From CAZIJH01 sp964539655 (lineage in GTDB: Archaea; Aenigmatarchaeota; Aenigmatarchaeia; CG10238-14; SCSR01): a DNA stretch of 64,000 bases. Positions within the stretch are counted from its first letter, which is position 1, and the number at the start of each line of letters is the position of its first letter. This document shows positions 47,931 to 56,640 of this stretch, piece by piece. The DNA is taken from NCBI GenBank assembly GCA_964539655.1, contig CAZIJH010000001.1:88495-152494 (forward strand), given 5' to 3'. The notes beneath the pieces were generated by a model. That model saw only the letters and a list, made by a program, of their open reading frames with translations, made no database searches and was not told the origin of the DNA. The position numbers and the translations under genes are program-made.

Positions 47931-50900
47931 ATGAGAAACACAAATTTATTGCTATCGTTTTTGGTTTCGATTGTAGTATTCGCTAGTTTGTCCGCAGGAG
48001 TTTTCGCGCAAATTTACACAACTGAAACAAACCAGCACACATTTGTTATAGATTTCAACGTAACAATGACCAATTCTACAGGATACATTGTTGGTCCAGG
48101 ACAGGCTGGAATGCCGGGAGCTATGATGTTCAACGCGACTTTGAACCAGGAACCCGCTGCAGGAACAAAAGACAACATAACATTTTTAAACGGTAACATA
48201 ACTACGCAATTCAGGTTGGGTGGTGACAACGGAACTACAAAATACACGCTTTCATTGTGGTTCAACGACACGAGCAACACTCCAAATTCGGTTTTCAAAA
48301 TAATTATTTACGGACTGACAAACGGTACCAGGACAGCCAGCCAAAATTCTAACGGATCCTTGAGCGTGCATTTCGTTCCGTTCAACTACTATCCTTATGT
48401 TCGAAATCAGGCGAAGCCAGCGGATTTCGTTAACATGATAGGCGGATTTTTCATAAACGCCACGAACATAACTTACGACAACATAACTGTCGCTTATCCG
48501 AGATACGGATTCATGCCGCAATATGTCTACAAATGCAACACATATAACAATTCTTTCGCAAGCGTTCTCACAGAGCCTTCATATGGATGTACTTCATGGG
48601 GAGGATCGGATCCTGTGGTGCAGGGGACCAACATGTCGTTCAACGGAACTCACATAAACGTGAACTTCACTTATGTGGTCGGATTGGAGATTAACGGAAC
48701 GTTCTTCGGTGAGAAACAGTTCAATATGATTCCTCTTGTGTCCGCAACTGGCAACAGCTACGATGCGAACTTCACAGTTGTGAGTTGGGCAAACAGGCAG
48801 AAGAAATATATCTCGCCAGTTCCGTTCTTCGAAATGAACGAGACTGTAGGAAGACCTTACATGGCGACTCAAGGTTATGCAAACTTCATGTTCTGGAGCT
48901 CTAGCTTGGGGGTTGGTGCGCCAGAAGTCGCTCCAATGGAAGAGCCGAACGTAACTGAGATGATGGTTTACAACTTGACATTTAACGTCACTGCCACGCC
49001 GACAGGAACAGGCGATCCAAGATTCGTCAATGTTACCGTCAAGCCAAGATACTTTAGTTATGGAACTGTAAGCGGAAATGAAACTCGCCTCATGCCAGTT
49101 TGGAACGGCACGATGGGAGTGTTCTTCGGTGGAAGCGGAAACAAGACAATGAACCTTGTATTCCCGAACATGAGCCAGATCGTATACCAGACGCGCTGGA
49201 ACGGATCGACTTACATATGCAGGTGGCAGACATCGCAGTCACCAGAGTCGTCTCAAAGACTTCACTATTCAAACATTTCCAACAGAGCGACGATGGGATA
49301 CCCATGCAATGCAACGACTGCAGAATATGACCTGTCTACTGGTGAGATCAACATATCGGTCGCCAGCTACACTAACCAGGGCGATGAGGGCAAAGCCGGA
49401 AATACTTCAGTTTCGATGCTGTTTATGCTCGGACAGAACAACGACCAGAGAACTAGAGCTGCCGCATTCAGCCCGGTGTATCTGATGAACCAGACAATAA
49501 CTGGATTTGGATTTACTCCTGATGTCAATTCTAGCGCTCCAAAACCTGGAGACAGTGCCTTCGTGAATTTCTTCGTGCAGTTCAACGTCACTTCGAGAAA
49601 CTTCACGACAACTAACGGAACTGATTTGATTGTGAGATTTATGCTGCCGTTGAACATAACAGTCTGGGAAGGAGCGATACTGAATAGTTCTGTAAACATC
49701 AGTGCTACTTTGACGAACAGCTTCAAATTGTGGATGGCGAACAACACAAGCGTCGCAAATAGAGTGTATGACTGGACGATGCTTGCGAACTCGACGCACA
49801 TACTTTCCAATGCGACAACAGTAAATGGCTCAGCCGGATTGATTTACTTTAATCAGACTGGAACAGCTATATACACTACAGCAAGGCCTGGTCAAGCTGC
49901 TTGGATTAGCGGTGACAGGTTTGTAAATGTCACAGAGAGGAATTTCACAATGATAGACAACTTCCCATTCTCGCCTTCAAATGGAAAGAATGTTTCAATG
50001 TGGTTTGCTCTTGTTGATGTGAACCTTACATACTTGAATGGTTGGATGCCAATTATAAATCCGAACACTCCAATGAACGTCACGTTGAACCTCACGGCAA
50101 ATATGGCGTTCCAAGAGCTGGTGAGAAATGACCAGGCTCCTGGTACTGTTGGAAGAAACCTTTACAACTCTTCCGTCTCGGTTTCGCAGCCGACAGACAT
50201 GGACTTCTCGGATCAGCTTGAGAACATAGCATCGTCCGCGAGAATCAACGTGTATGTTGACGGACAGACATACTCCAAATGGAGAAAGGGAAGCTTCATA
50301 GTTACTTTTGAGTCCGCTGGAACTCACACGGTGAGCTTTGACTACGACGTCTCAAGCTCGACTGGTGCCGGCACGGCAATAACTCCGACATCATCCGGAT
50401 CTACTTCGACTACAACTACGACCGGAAAGGTCACGAAGACTTACACCACGATAGAGAAGGGAGCGGCCCAATCTTTGAGCGCTTCCGACTTGGAAGGCAC
50501 GAAGCTTACGGGATTGACAATCAACGTGAAGAACAAAGTCAATACAGTCACGATCACTGTCCAGAAGCTCGGCACAACCGCGCCTAGCGACGTTTCAGAC
50601 TTATCGGTGAAGAAATACGAATACATCAGCGTAGCTCACACGAATGTTGCCGACTCGGATCTGAGCAGTGTGACATTCAACTTCAAGATTGAGAAGACTT
50701 GGTTTACAACTAACGGCGTTGACAAATCCAAGATATCCTTATACAGGTACACCGGCGGAAAGTGGACAGAATTGACGACCACAAAAGCGAACGAGGATTC
50801 AGACTACGTCTACTACTCGGCGACATCCGCTGGCCTTTCGACATTCCTTATCGGAGAGTCTGGCTCGACTCAAGCAACGCCTGTAGCTTCGCCTACGACG

Positions 50901-51092
50901 ACTACAGACACGACGACAAGCACGACAACTACGCCAACCGAGCCGACAACAACTGAACAGCCTGCAACAGAGCAGCCGACAACCACAACGCAAGTTCCGG
51001 CAGTTGATTCATCTCTTGTAATAATCGGAATAGTCGCAATCATTGTCGCGGGAGTGCTGGTTGCCTGGAAGAAAAAATTGATAAAAATTTAA
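47931..51092 (+). CDS. S-layer-like major surface protein
   Basis: From MRNTNLLLSF (1053 residues; an upstream extension runs through the promoter) it has a signal peptide ending VFAQ. A very long Asn/Thr-rich beta region with dozens of N-x-S/T sequons follows. A PGF-pre-PGF-like domain (about 860-995: YTTIEKGAAQSLSASDLEGTKLTGLTINVK...FLIGE), a Thr/Pro-rich stalk (1000-1030) and an anchor helix (SSLVIIGIVAIIVAGVLVAW) end it. This is the usual plan of archaeal S-layer proteins. It is a strong candidate for the cell coat. Confidence 0.82.
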   Translation: MRNTNLLLSFLVSIVVFASLSAGVFAQIYTTETNQHTFVIDFNVTMTNSTGYIVGPGQAGMPGAMMFNATLNQEPAAGTKDNITFLNGNITTQFRLGGDNGTTKYTLSLWFNDTSNTPNSVFKIIIYGLTNGTRTASQNSNGSLSVHFVPFNYYPYVRNQAKPADFVNMIGGFFINATNITYDNITVAYPRYGFMPQYVYKCNTYNNSFASVLTEPSYGCTSWGGSDPVVQGTNMSFNGTHINVNFTYVVGLEINGTFFGEKQFNMIPLVSATGNSYDANFTVVSWANRQKKYISPVPFFEMNETVGRPYMATQGYANFMFWSSSLGVGAPEVAPMEEPNVTEMMVYNLTFNVTATPTGTGDPRFVNVTVKPRYFSYGTVSGNETRLMPVWNGTMGVFFGGSGNKTMNLVFPNMSQIVYQTRWNGSTYICRWQTSQSPESSQRLHYSNISNRATMGYPCNATTAEYDLSTGEINISVASYTNQGDEGKAGNTSVSMLFMLGQNNDQRTRAAAFSPVYLMNQTITGFGFTPDVNSSAPKPGDSAFVNFFVQFNVTSRNFTTTNGTDLIVRFMLPLNITVWEGAILNSSVNISATLTNSFKLWMANNTSVANRVYDWTMLANSTHILSNATTVNGSAGLIYFNQTGTAIYTTARPGQAAWISGDRFVNVTERNFTMIDNFPFSPSNGKNVSMWFALVDVNLTYLNGWMPIINPNTPMNVTLNLTANMAFQELVRNDQAPGTVGRNLYNSSVSVSQPTDMDFSDQLENIASSARINVYVDGQTYSKWRKGSFIVTFESAGTHTVSFDYDVSSSTGAGTAITPTSSGSTSTTTTTGKVTKTYTTIEKGAAQSLSASDLEGTKLTGLTINVKNKVNTVTITVQKLGTTAPSDVSDLSVKKYEYISVAHTNVADSDLSSVTFNFKIEKTWFTTNGVDKSKISLYRYTGGKWTELTTTKANEDSDYVYYSATSAGLSTFLIGESGSTQATPVASPTTTTDTTTSTTTTPTEPTTTEQPATEQPTTTTQVPAVDSSLVIIGIVAIIVAGVLVAWKKKLIKI

Positions 51093-51154
51093 TTTTTTAA
51101 AAATAATTTTAAATCCTTATATCACCAAATTAATGAAAGGATGGTTTAATTTCA

Positions 51155-51958
51155 ATGAGATTCTGCAGGAAATGTCATAGCCTACAGGAAGACAGCGTGT
51201 CATTTTGTCCCGACTGTGGAACCAAACTGGTCGATGCCCACAGGAGAGGCGAGGAAATAAAATCGCAGCCCCAGCAGAATTTCAAGCCGTCACAAAAGAA
51301 TTCTAGCAAAGTTCCTGTCAAGGTCGACATCGGGCCTAAGGAAAAATTCCAATACAAGCCTAATCTTCCTGTCATAGACCTTTCCAAGGCCAAGCAGCTT
51401 ATGGGCAACAAAAAGATATTGGGGATTGCAGGACTGACTATTTTGGCTGTCGCGATTTATTTTGCTTACGGTGCTTACGGTTCCTCTCTCAAAATTTCAT
51501 TTTCAGCCTTCATGTCAAAGCTGAACGCTAACTCTTTATTCCCGGCTGTGAACAAGACTGTTTCTGCAGCAGCGGTAAATGAAACCAACAAAACTGTTGA
51601 GAAGAAATGTGTTGATGTCATTGTTGAAGAGGAAGTCAAGGTTCCTTACCAATACCTTTACAAGTATTCGATTTACAATTCTGGACTGTTGCCGACGAAC
51701 GCAGCGCTCATAGGAGTTGAGAACCTCGAGAACACTGCGGCAACATTTAAGATCATAGCTGAGTTCAAAGTGAAAGGTTCGAGTGCACTCATTAATTCGA
51801 GCGTGTCTGAAATAATTCTCGGCGGAGAAAAAAAGAGTTTCGAGATTCCTTATTCCGGCAGCGAGGAAGTCTTGCTGAACAAGCCTTACGTCGAGCCTCC
51901 GACGGAAAACAGGTACAACACTGTCATGCAGAACAAGACCGTGCAGCAGTGCAGCTGA
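51155..51958 (+). CDS. Zinc-ribbon membrane protein with extracellular domain
   Basis: The 267-residue protein starts with a zinc ribbon (MRFCRKCHSLQEDSVSFCPDCGTKL). A Gln/Lys-rich linker, one helix (residues 91-108, ILGIAGLTILAVAIYFAYGAYG) and an outer domain of about 150 residues with two Cys (187..., C-terminal CS) follow. The ribbon is cytosolic, the rest outside. It follows the S-layer-like gene by 62 nt and may share its transcript. No family is recognised beyond the ribbon. Confidence 0.75.
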   Translation: MRFCRKCHSLQEDSVSFCPDCGTKLVDAHRRGEEIKSQPQQNFKPSQKNSSKVPVKVDIGPKEKFQYKPNLPVIDLSKAKQLMGNKKILGIAGLTILAVAIYFAYGAYGSSLKISFSAFMSKLNANSLFPAVNKTVSAAAVNETNKTVEKKCVDVIVEEEVKVPYQYLYKYSIYNSGLLPTNAALIGVENLENTAATFKIIAEFKVKGSSALINSSVSEIILGGEKKSFEIPYSGSEEVLLNKPYVEPPTENRYNTVMQNKTVQQCS

Positions 51959-52003
51959 GAAAAAAATAAATTGAATAAAAATTTATTCTAATCAAACCAA
52001 GTA

Positions 52004-52516
52004 TTGTTCGTGAGATATACCTGGTCTTACGGGATTTTTCATTGGTTCGTACATTATCTTGTCGTCATCGCTTTCGTCTGGAGTTCGAATTTCCATCTTG
52101 TAAATTTCATAGTGCCGTTGAATCTTTTCGGATATGTCCTGCAGGCGAACGTCGTCGACTATCTTCTGATCGGATTCATTTCTTCGCTCATCGATTTGGA
52201 TCATTTGGCGGTTTACAGGGCGTTTGGGAGAAAAGGAATCTTCGCGTTTGCGACAAAAAGAATAACTTATCCTCTCCACAATTTTTTCTTCATCGGCCTG
52301 TTCGCCGGAATTTCCGCTTTCACTGCGATATACGGTCTCAGGACAATTTCGATAATACTCTTCACTCCTGTTCTTCACATGGCATGGGACATGTTCGAGG
52401 ACACTTTCGTATTCAGGACGAGCTACAGGAAATGGGAGAAGACGTGGGGCTTGAAGACCAAGGAGCTGAAAGAACTTTGGAAAGACATGGAGAAAAAAGG
52501 AATGGTCGAGGTTTAG
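52004..52516 (+). CDS. YdjM/DUF457-like membrane-bound hydrolase
   Basis: The 170-residue protein has four or five helices. It carries metal-ligand-like motifs of the YdjM (LexA-induced membrane hydrolase) family: HWFVHY, IDLDHLAVYRAFGR, YPLHNFF and HMAWDMFED. These proteins are thought to be zinc-dependent membrane hydrolases; the substrate is unknown. It is 46 nt after the zinc-ribbon protein on the same strand. Confidence 0.75.
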   Translation: MFVRYTWSYGIFHWFVHYLVVIAFVWSSNFHLVNFIVPLNLFGYVLQANVVDYLLIGFISSLIDLDHLAVYRAFGRKGIFAFATKRITYPLHNFFFIGLFAGISAFTAIYGLRTISIILFTPVLHMAWDMFEDTFVFRTSYRKWEKTWGLKTKELKELWKDMEKKGMVEV

Positions 52517-52629
52517 CTGCGGATATTTCGCCTATATTATATGCTCGATTTTGATTTCGAAATTCGGCTTCGATTATTTTCGGTAATTTTTTTGCAAACT
52601 TCTTTATTTGCAGAAACTGAAAATAGTTT

Positions 52630-53133
52630 ATGAACAACAAGGCTCTGGTGGAAGCTGCGCTGTTTGTTTCAGAAAAGCCGTTGAGCATCGCAAAAATTTC
52701 CCAGATAACTGGAATTCCCGAATCGGAAGTCGATGATATTGTTTTTGAAATTCAGTCTGTCTTGACGCGGAGCGACAGGGGAATAGATCTTGTCGAGACT
52801 CCCGAAGGGTACGAATTCAGGATAAAGCCGGAATACCGCGACAGAGTGGTCAATCTCGCTCCCTTTTCGGACATCTCGGAGGGAATGCTGCGCACACTTT
52901 CGATCGTCGCGGCCAAGCAGCCGGTCAAGCAGTCCGTCATAGTGCGCTATCAGGGAAACAAATCTTACGGCTACATCTCATCTCTCGAGGAGAAGGGTCT
53001 TGTGAAGACTGAAAAATCCGGAAGGACCAAGCTCGTTATGACCACGCCCGATTTCGAGAAATATTTCGGGAAGAGCAGCGACGATATAAAGAAGCTTTTG
53101 AAAAGCGGGGAACCCAAAGAAAAATCTTCATGA
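52630..53133 (+). CDS. scpB: Condensin-like subunit ScpB
   Basis: The 167-residue protein has two winged helices: NNKALVEAALFVSEKPLSIAKISQITGIPESEVDDIV (1-40) and EGMLRTLSIVAAKQPVKQSVIVRYQGNKSYGYISSLEEKGLV (85-130). This is the ScpB plan. It joins ScpA and SMC in a chromosome-organising complex; both are in the window on the minus strand. It converges with the 115-residue gene. Confidence 0.9.
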   Translation: MNNKALVEAALFVSEKPLSIAKISQITGIPESEVDDIVFEIQSVLTRSDRGIDLVETPEGYEFRIKPEYRDRVVNLAPFSDISEGMLRTLSIVAAKQPVKQSVIVRYQGNKSYGYISSLEEKGLVKTEKSGRTKLVMTTPDFEKYFGKSSDDIKKLLKSGEPKEKSS

Positions 53134-53475
53134 TTGGGATTTTTCATAAACAACTTTGACTTCTTTTGCGTGCGTTGATCTCGATCCTCGTGGAGTGTTA
53201 AGCAGCTTGAATGTCGATGCGTCGTAGATGTCGTCGGTATCCTCGCGTTTTTTCAAATAAAAAACTCCGTGTAGGTTGATGACTTGCAATACGTAATCGG
53301 AAAAATCGTGGTGTTTTCTCCTGTGAAGTATTCCTGATTTGTAGGGCTCTGTGTTAAGAGTGGAGATAACTTTCTCGTTCGTGTAATCCATGAAAATTGG
53401 CTGTCGTTCGACAAGCCTGCTTACAGCATGGTCCTCCAAATTAATTTTTATTAGAATCTTTTCGGTCTTCTGCAT
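53128..53475 (-). CDS. 115-residue soluble protein of unknown function
   Basis: Not recognised. It is a basic alpha-beta protein with His-rich patch SGILHRRKHHDFSDYVLQVINLHGVFYL and an N-terminal segment HAVSRLVERQP. That segment recalls DUF4258-type toxins (H-x-R-x-x-E-R), but the match is weak. It lies between ScpB (6-nt overlap, convergent) and ScpA (37 nt away, same strand), so it may be co-transcribed with scpA. Confidence 0.6.
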   Translation of the reverse strand: MQKTEKILIKINLEDHAVSRLVERQPIFMDYTNEKVISTLNTEPYKSGILHRRKHHDFSDYVLQVINLHGVFYLKKREDTDDIYDASTFKLLNTPRGSRSTHAKEVKVVYEKSQS

Positions 53476-53512
53476 CTTTATTGATATGTCACACAGATTT
53501 AAATTTGGAATT

Positions 53513-54241
53513 TCATTGCTGATTGTCGTCGTTGACTGGACGGTTTTTCTTAATGAAAATTTCCTTGAAGAAATCTTCCTGCTCGGTTTTTATTTTTTCA
53601 TCCTGCTCGAGATGAAGTACGGGCACGAAATTCTCGACTATCTTGTCCCTCTTCCAATCCTTGACGACTTTTTTGAATTCGACTTTTTCGGAGGACAGCA
53701 GAAGCTTGTCGATGTCTTTCATGATTCTCTCGATCCTCACTTCGATCGCCTCGCCCTGCAGGTCCATGTTGCGCTGCATGTCTCCCGTCCACAGTTTTTT
53801 GCGGACCTCCTTTCGGTCCTTTACGTTCATCGCCCTCTTCATCGCTTCCATGAGCTCGTCGAGAGTGACTTGCCTCTTGGGAATTCTCTTCATCGGATAA
53901 CCCAGCTGTATCAGGTTCGGATCGATTCCCAATTCTTCGAATGGCTTCGATTGTTTCAGAGTTTCGTCGTCCTTTTCCTCTTCGAAGAACGACAGGTAGT
54001 CCGATTTGAGCCTCAGAAGGATTGCGGCAACAAATACGATCTTTGCAGGTATTCTGAAATCAAGTTCCTTGACAGCGTTCATGAATTTGATGAAGCTCTC
54101 CGTCAACTTTACGAGATCGACGTTCCACGGATCTATTCCCTCGAGCGAGACTATGTAGTAGATTACATCCTCCCAGCTTTCCTTTTCCATTATCGTTTTC
54201 AGAATGTTTTCCTCTTCGTTCGCCGGTTTAGTTTCAGCCAT
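53513..54241 (-). CDS. scpA: Condensin-like kleisin ScpA
   Basis: From MAETKPANEE (242 residues) the N-terminal kleisin domain shows EGIDPWNVDLVKLTESFIKFMNAVKELDFRIPAKIVFVAAILLRLKSDYL, typical of ScpA. A Glu/Lys-rich linker and a shorter winged-helix-like C terminus follow. It bridges the SMC heads and binds ScpB. ScpA and ScpB are encoded on opposite strands 0.4 kb apart, with SMC 5 kb away. The longer frame reaches into upstream AT-rich DNA and is not used. Confidence 0.9.
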   Translation of the reverse strand: MAETKPANEEENILKTIMEKESWEDVIYYIVSLEGIDPWNVDLVKLTESFIKFMNAVKELDFRIPAKIVFVAAILLRLKSDYLSFFEEEKDDETLKQSKPFEELGIDPNLIQLGYPMKRIPKRQVTLDELMEAMKRAMNVKDRKEVRKKLWTGDMQRNMDLQGEAIEVRIERIMKDIDKLLLSSEKVEFKKVVKDWKRDKIVENFVPVLHLEQDEKIKTEQEDFFKEIFIKKNRPVNDDNQQ

Positions 54242-54354
54242 GTAAATTAGATTTCGTTTTGTTAGAATATAATTAAAAACCATCCTGCTTCTGCCCGATA
54301 ACCAAAAAAATTTTAAAATCAAATTTTCCGATCAATCGGGAAACCAATAGTTGA

Positions 54355-54441
54355 TTAGCTCTTTCCGCCTTTTCTGGCTATAGCTTCTCTCTTCGACTTA
54401 GGCATTGAAGCAAATCCGCGTCTACTTTTTCCAGCAGCCAT
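54355..54441 (-). CDS. 28-residue KGG-motif peptide
   Basis: The peptide MAAGKSRRGFASMPKSKREA ends IARKGGKS. This is the stress-induced KGG motif in its minimal form (GFASM...IARKGG). GGGAGG lies 9-14 nt before the ATG, inside the last codons of the preceding 45-residue KGG gene. The two are therefore translationally linked. Related bacterial proteins (GsiB, YciG) are desiccation- or stress-associated. Confidence 0.75.
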   Translation of the reverse strand: MAAGKSRRGFASMPKSKREAIARKGGKS

Positions 54442-54445
54442 TTTT

Positions 54446-54583
54446 TTATTCCTCCCTTCTCCTTTTTGTTTTTCTTCCTATTTCGGACATGTGTCCACGT
54501 CCGTATTTTTGGACAACTGCCCTTCCGCCTTTTCTTCCGGCTTCCTTGCGAGTCATTTTCTTTCGGCCCTGAGCTCTTGCCAT
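54446..54583 (-). CDS. 45-residue KGG-motif peptide
   Basis: From MARAQGRKKM it carries one and a half KGG units: MTRKEAGRKGGRAVVQKYG, then HMSEIGRKTKRR. It is almost identical in plan to units of the larger protein at 55149-55502 (VVQKYGPEHMAEIGRKGG). TATA-like TGTATATTTGG is about 30-40 nt upstream. It is highly basic and hydrophilic, probably intrinsically disordered. Confidence 0.78.
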   Translation of the reverse strand: MARAQGRKKMTRKEAGRKGGRAVVQKYGRGHMSEIGRKTKRRREE

Positions 54584-54711
54584 TTCTATCATTCCGATAA
54601 TGAGACACAATTCCAAATATACATTTCCCTCAAAAATGCAATCGAATGCAGACAACAGACCGCGTTAAATATAGGATAAATATATATCGCCTCCTGACAG
54701 AATGCAAAATT

Positions 54712-55038
54712 ATGGTAGAACCGATATCGACTTCGATAGGATTCGTAATCAGCCTGATTGTCTCGACCATAGTCATATACTTCACCACAAAATTCTTCGG
54801 CGAGCACGAGGGGATCGGTACGGCGATTCTCGCGGCCGTTGTGGGGACCCTGATATATTCCGCGGCTTACGCGTACACGGGAGCGTTGGCGTCGCTGGTC
54901 GGCGGTATAGCGTGGCTGCTCGCGCTGCAGTGGTTGTACAAAATAGGCTGGATTAGGTCGCTCCTGATTGCTGTGGTGATCTGGGTATTCGCGGCAATCA
55001 TAAGCTTGGCATTGCCTACATTGACAGGACCGCTTTGA
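54712..55038 (+). CDS. Four-helix membrane protein
   Basis: From MVEPISTSIG it has 108 residues and four hydrophobic segments: GFVISLIVSTIVIYFTTKFFG, AILAAVVGTLIYSAAYAYTG, LVGGIAWLLALQWLYKIG and LLIAVVIWVFAAIISLAL. The TATA-like GGATAAATATAT is about 30-40 nt upstream, so the earlier in-frame ATG is excluded. It is divergent from the KGG genes. No family is recognised. Confidence 0.72.
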   Translation: MVEPISTSIGFVISLIVSTIVIYFTTKFFGEHEGIGTAILAAVVGTLIYSAAYAYTGALASLVGGIAWLLALQWLYKIGWIRSLLIAVVIWVFAAIISLALPTLTGPL

Positions 55039-55148
55039 TTGGAAGGATTATTTTTTAATTTTATTTACGCACTGATGAAATGAAATTAAATTCGAATTAA
55101 ATTTTTCTAATAATCAAAAAATTTTCAAATCCGAAATTAAATTAAAAT

Positions 55149-55502
55149 TTATTCTTCCTCTTCTTTTCGTTGTCGTCCCCGGGCTTCCCCGCCCTTCCTG
55201 CCGATCTCTGATTTTTCTTCTGGTGAAAGTTTCTCACTTCTTGCTTCTCCTCCTTTCCTGCCGATTTCGGCCATGTGCTCGGGCCCGTACTTCTGGACCA
55301 CCGCCTCTCCCCCCTTTCTTCCGGCTTCCTCCAGCGAAGTGCTTTCGCCCATCCGGGCTTTCTCGACTCTGGCCTCGCCACCCAATTTGGCCACTCTCTG
55401 CCGAGTCTCCTCATCAGCTGCAGCCAGTCCTCTCCGCTCGTGGCGCGCCTCTCCGCCTTTCCTGCCAGCTTCCTCTCGACTCATCTTCTTTTCTTCAGGC
55501 AC
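55149..55502 (-). CDS. KGG-repeat stress protein
   Basis: The 117-residue hydrophilic protein has five KGG-like units: EEAGRKGGEARHERRG, RVAKLGGEARVEKARM, EEAGRKGGEAVVQKYG, MAEIGRKGGEARSEKL and SEIGRKGGEARGRQRK. This resembles GsiB-type stress proteins. It starts with GTG, supported by GAGGTGAT (55506-55513) just upstream. It is disordered and cytosolic, probably involved in desiccation or osmotic stress. Confidence 0.85.
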   Translation of the reverse strand: MPEEKKMSREEAGRKGGEARHERRGLAAADEETRQRVAKLGGEARVEKARMGESTSLEEAGRKGGEAVVQKYGPEHMAEIGRKGGEARSEKLSPEEKSEIGRKGGEARGRQRKEEEE

Positions 55503-55647
55503 TCAATCACCTCGGTGCAATATGATGACGCGGACGTTACTTATCTTTTGCCTTCGGTTTTTGATTAGAAATCAAGCAAACTGCTAAATTTATTGAAAAA
55601 AGAATTTAAAAAATTTTAGTTTTAAAAAAAAACTTTTGTAAATTAAT

Positions 55648-56640
55648 TTAATTTTTCGAGAAATTTTCGCGAATGTAACGAGCATTGTCGTAATTCGGGT
55701 TCAGCGGGTCCTTGATTCGTCCCATCTTCACGAGCTCCATTATTTCCTTCGCGCCTTCCTTCACGGTCAGTAGGAATTTTTCGGCGCCTTTCATAGAATT
55801 ATAGCGGGCGCAATCGGCCCTGTAATTTCTTTCGTCTTCGAACGAGACGTCCAAATATCGTATTTCGGGCTTGTCGTCGCCGATGTACGCGTCAGATATT
55901 TCGGCCGCAATTTCCTTGATGGTCATGTTCCTGTACGCTATGTTATAGATTCCCGGCGAAATTGTTTTTTCCTCGTCGGTTTTCATCGCAGCATTAACGA
56001 TTGCTTTTGCCGCGTCTTTTACATGGAGTAACGGCCTCCATTGGTCGCCACCGTAAACTATCAGGGGCTCAGCTCTCATCGCCTTTAACGAAAGTATGTT
56101 GACGACAAGATCGAACCTGATCCTGCTGAAATTGTCGGAAACTCCGAACAAAGTTCCCAGTCTGAAAATGACTGCATTTTTATTTTTCAAATAATCCTCG
56201 GCTTTTAATTTCGTAACTGCGTAAAGGGACAGCGGATTTTTTCCGGAGTCCTCGTTCATCAAATCTTTGCCTTGTCCATAAACAGAACATGTCGACGTAA
56301 AGACTATTCTTCCGTTGTAGTTTTCAGAAAGCCATTTGACGCTTTCCTGGTTCAGTTTTAGGGTCAAGTCCGGATTTACTTTGCACGCCCCGTCACCTAC
56401 AAGCGCGGCGAGCCAGATGATTGCTGTCGGATTGTAAGAATTTATGATGTTGAGCAGCTTTTCGGTATTTAAAATGTCTCCGAAAACGAAATTGACGGGC
56501 TTCCTGAAATCCCTTTCAAATGTGAGGTTGTCGTAGACCATGAAATCCACGTTTTTCTGCAAAAGTATGTCCGTTACGGCTCCTCCGATGTAGCCTGCTC
56601 CTCCTACCACGAGTATCCTGTCTGATTTCTCATTGTCCAT
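55648..56640 (-). CDS. NAD-dependent sugar epimerase/dehydratase
   Basis: From MDNEKSDRILVVGGAGYIGG the protein has 330 residues. The SDR Rossmann motif GGAGYIG is near the N terminus, and the catalytic triad is STCSVYGQ with Ser, then YAVTK (Tyr-x-x-x-Lys). A sugar-binding part has GGDQWRPLLHVKDAA. It is a nucleotide-sugar epimerase or dehydratase of the extended type. It overlaps the RmlD-like gene by 11 nt, so it works in the same sugar pathway. The exact sugar is not determined. Confidence 0.85.
   Translation of the reverse strand: MDNEKSDRILVVGGAGYIGGAVTDILLQKNVDFMVYDNLTFERDFRKPVNFVFGDILNTEKLLNIINSYNPTAIIWLAALVGDGACKVNPDLTLKLNQESVKWLSENYNGRIVFTSTCSVYGQGKDLMNEDSGKNPLSLYAVTKLKAEDYLKNKNAVIFRLGTLFGVSDNFSRIRFDLVVNILSLKAMRAEPLIVYGGDQWRPLLHVKDAAKAIVNAAMKTDEEKTISPGIYNIAYRNMTIKEIAAEISDAYIGDDKPEIRYLDVSFEDERNYRADCARYNSMKGAEKFLLTVKEGAKEIMELVKMGRIKDPLNPNYDNARYIRENFSKN

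Noticed and set aside
53128..53475. DUF4258-type toxin
   Set aside because: One H-x-x-x-R-x-x-E-R-like segment is suggestive, but there is no antitoxin beside it and the rest does not match; left as unknown.
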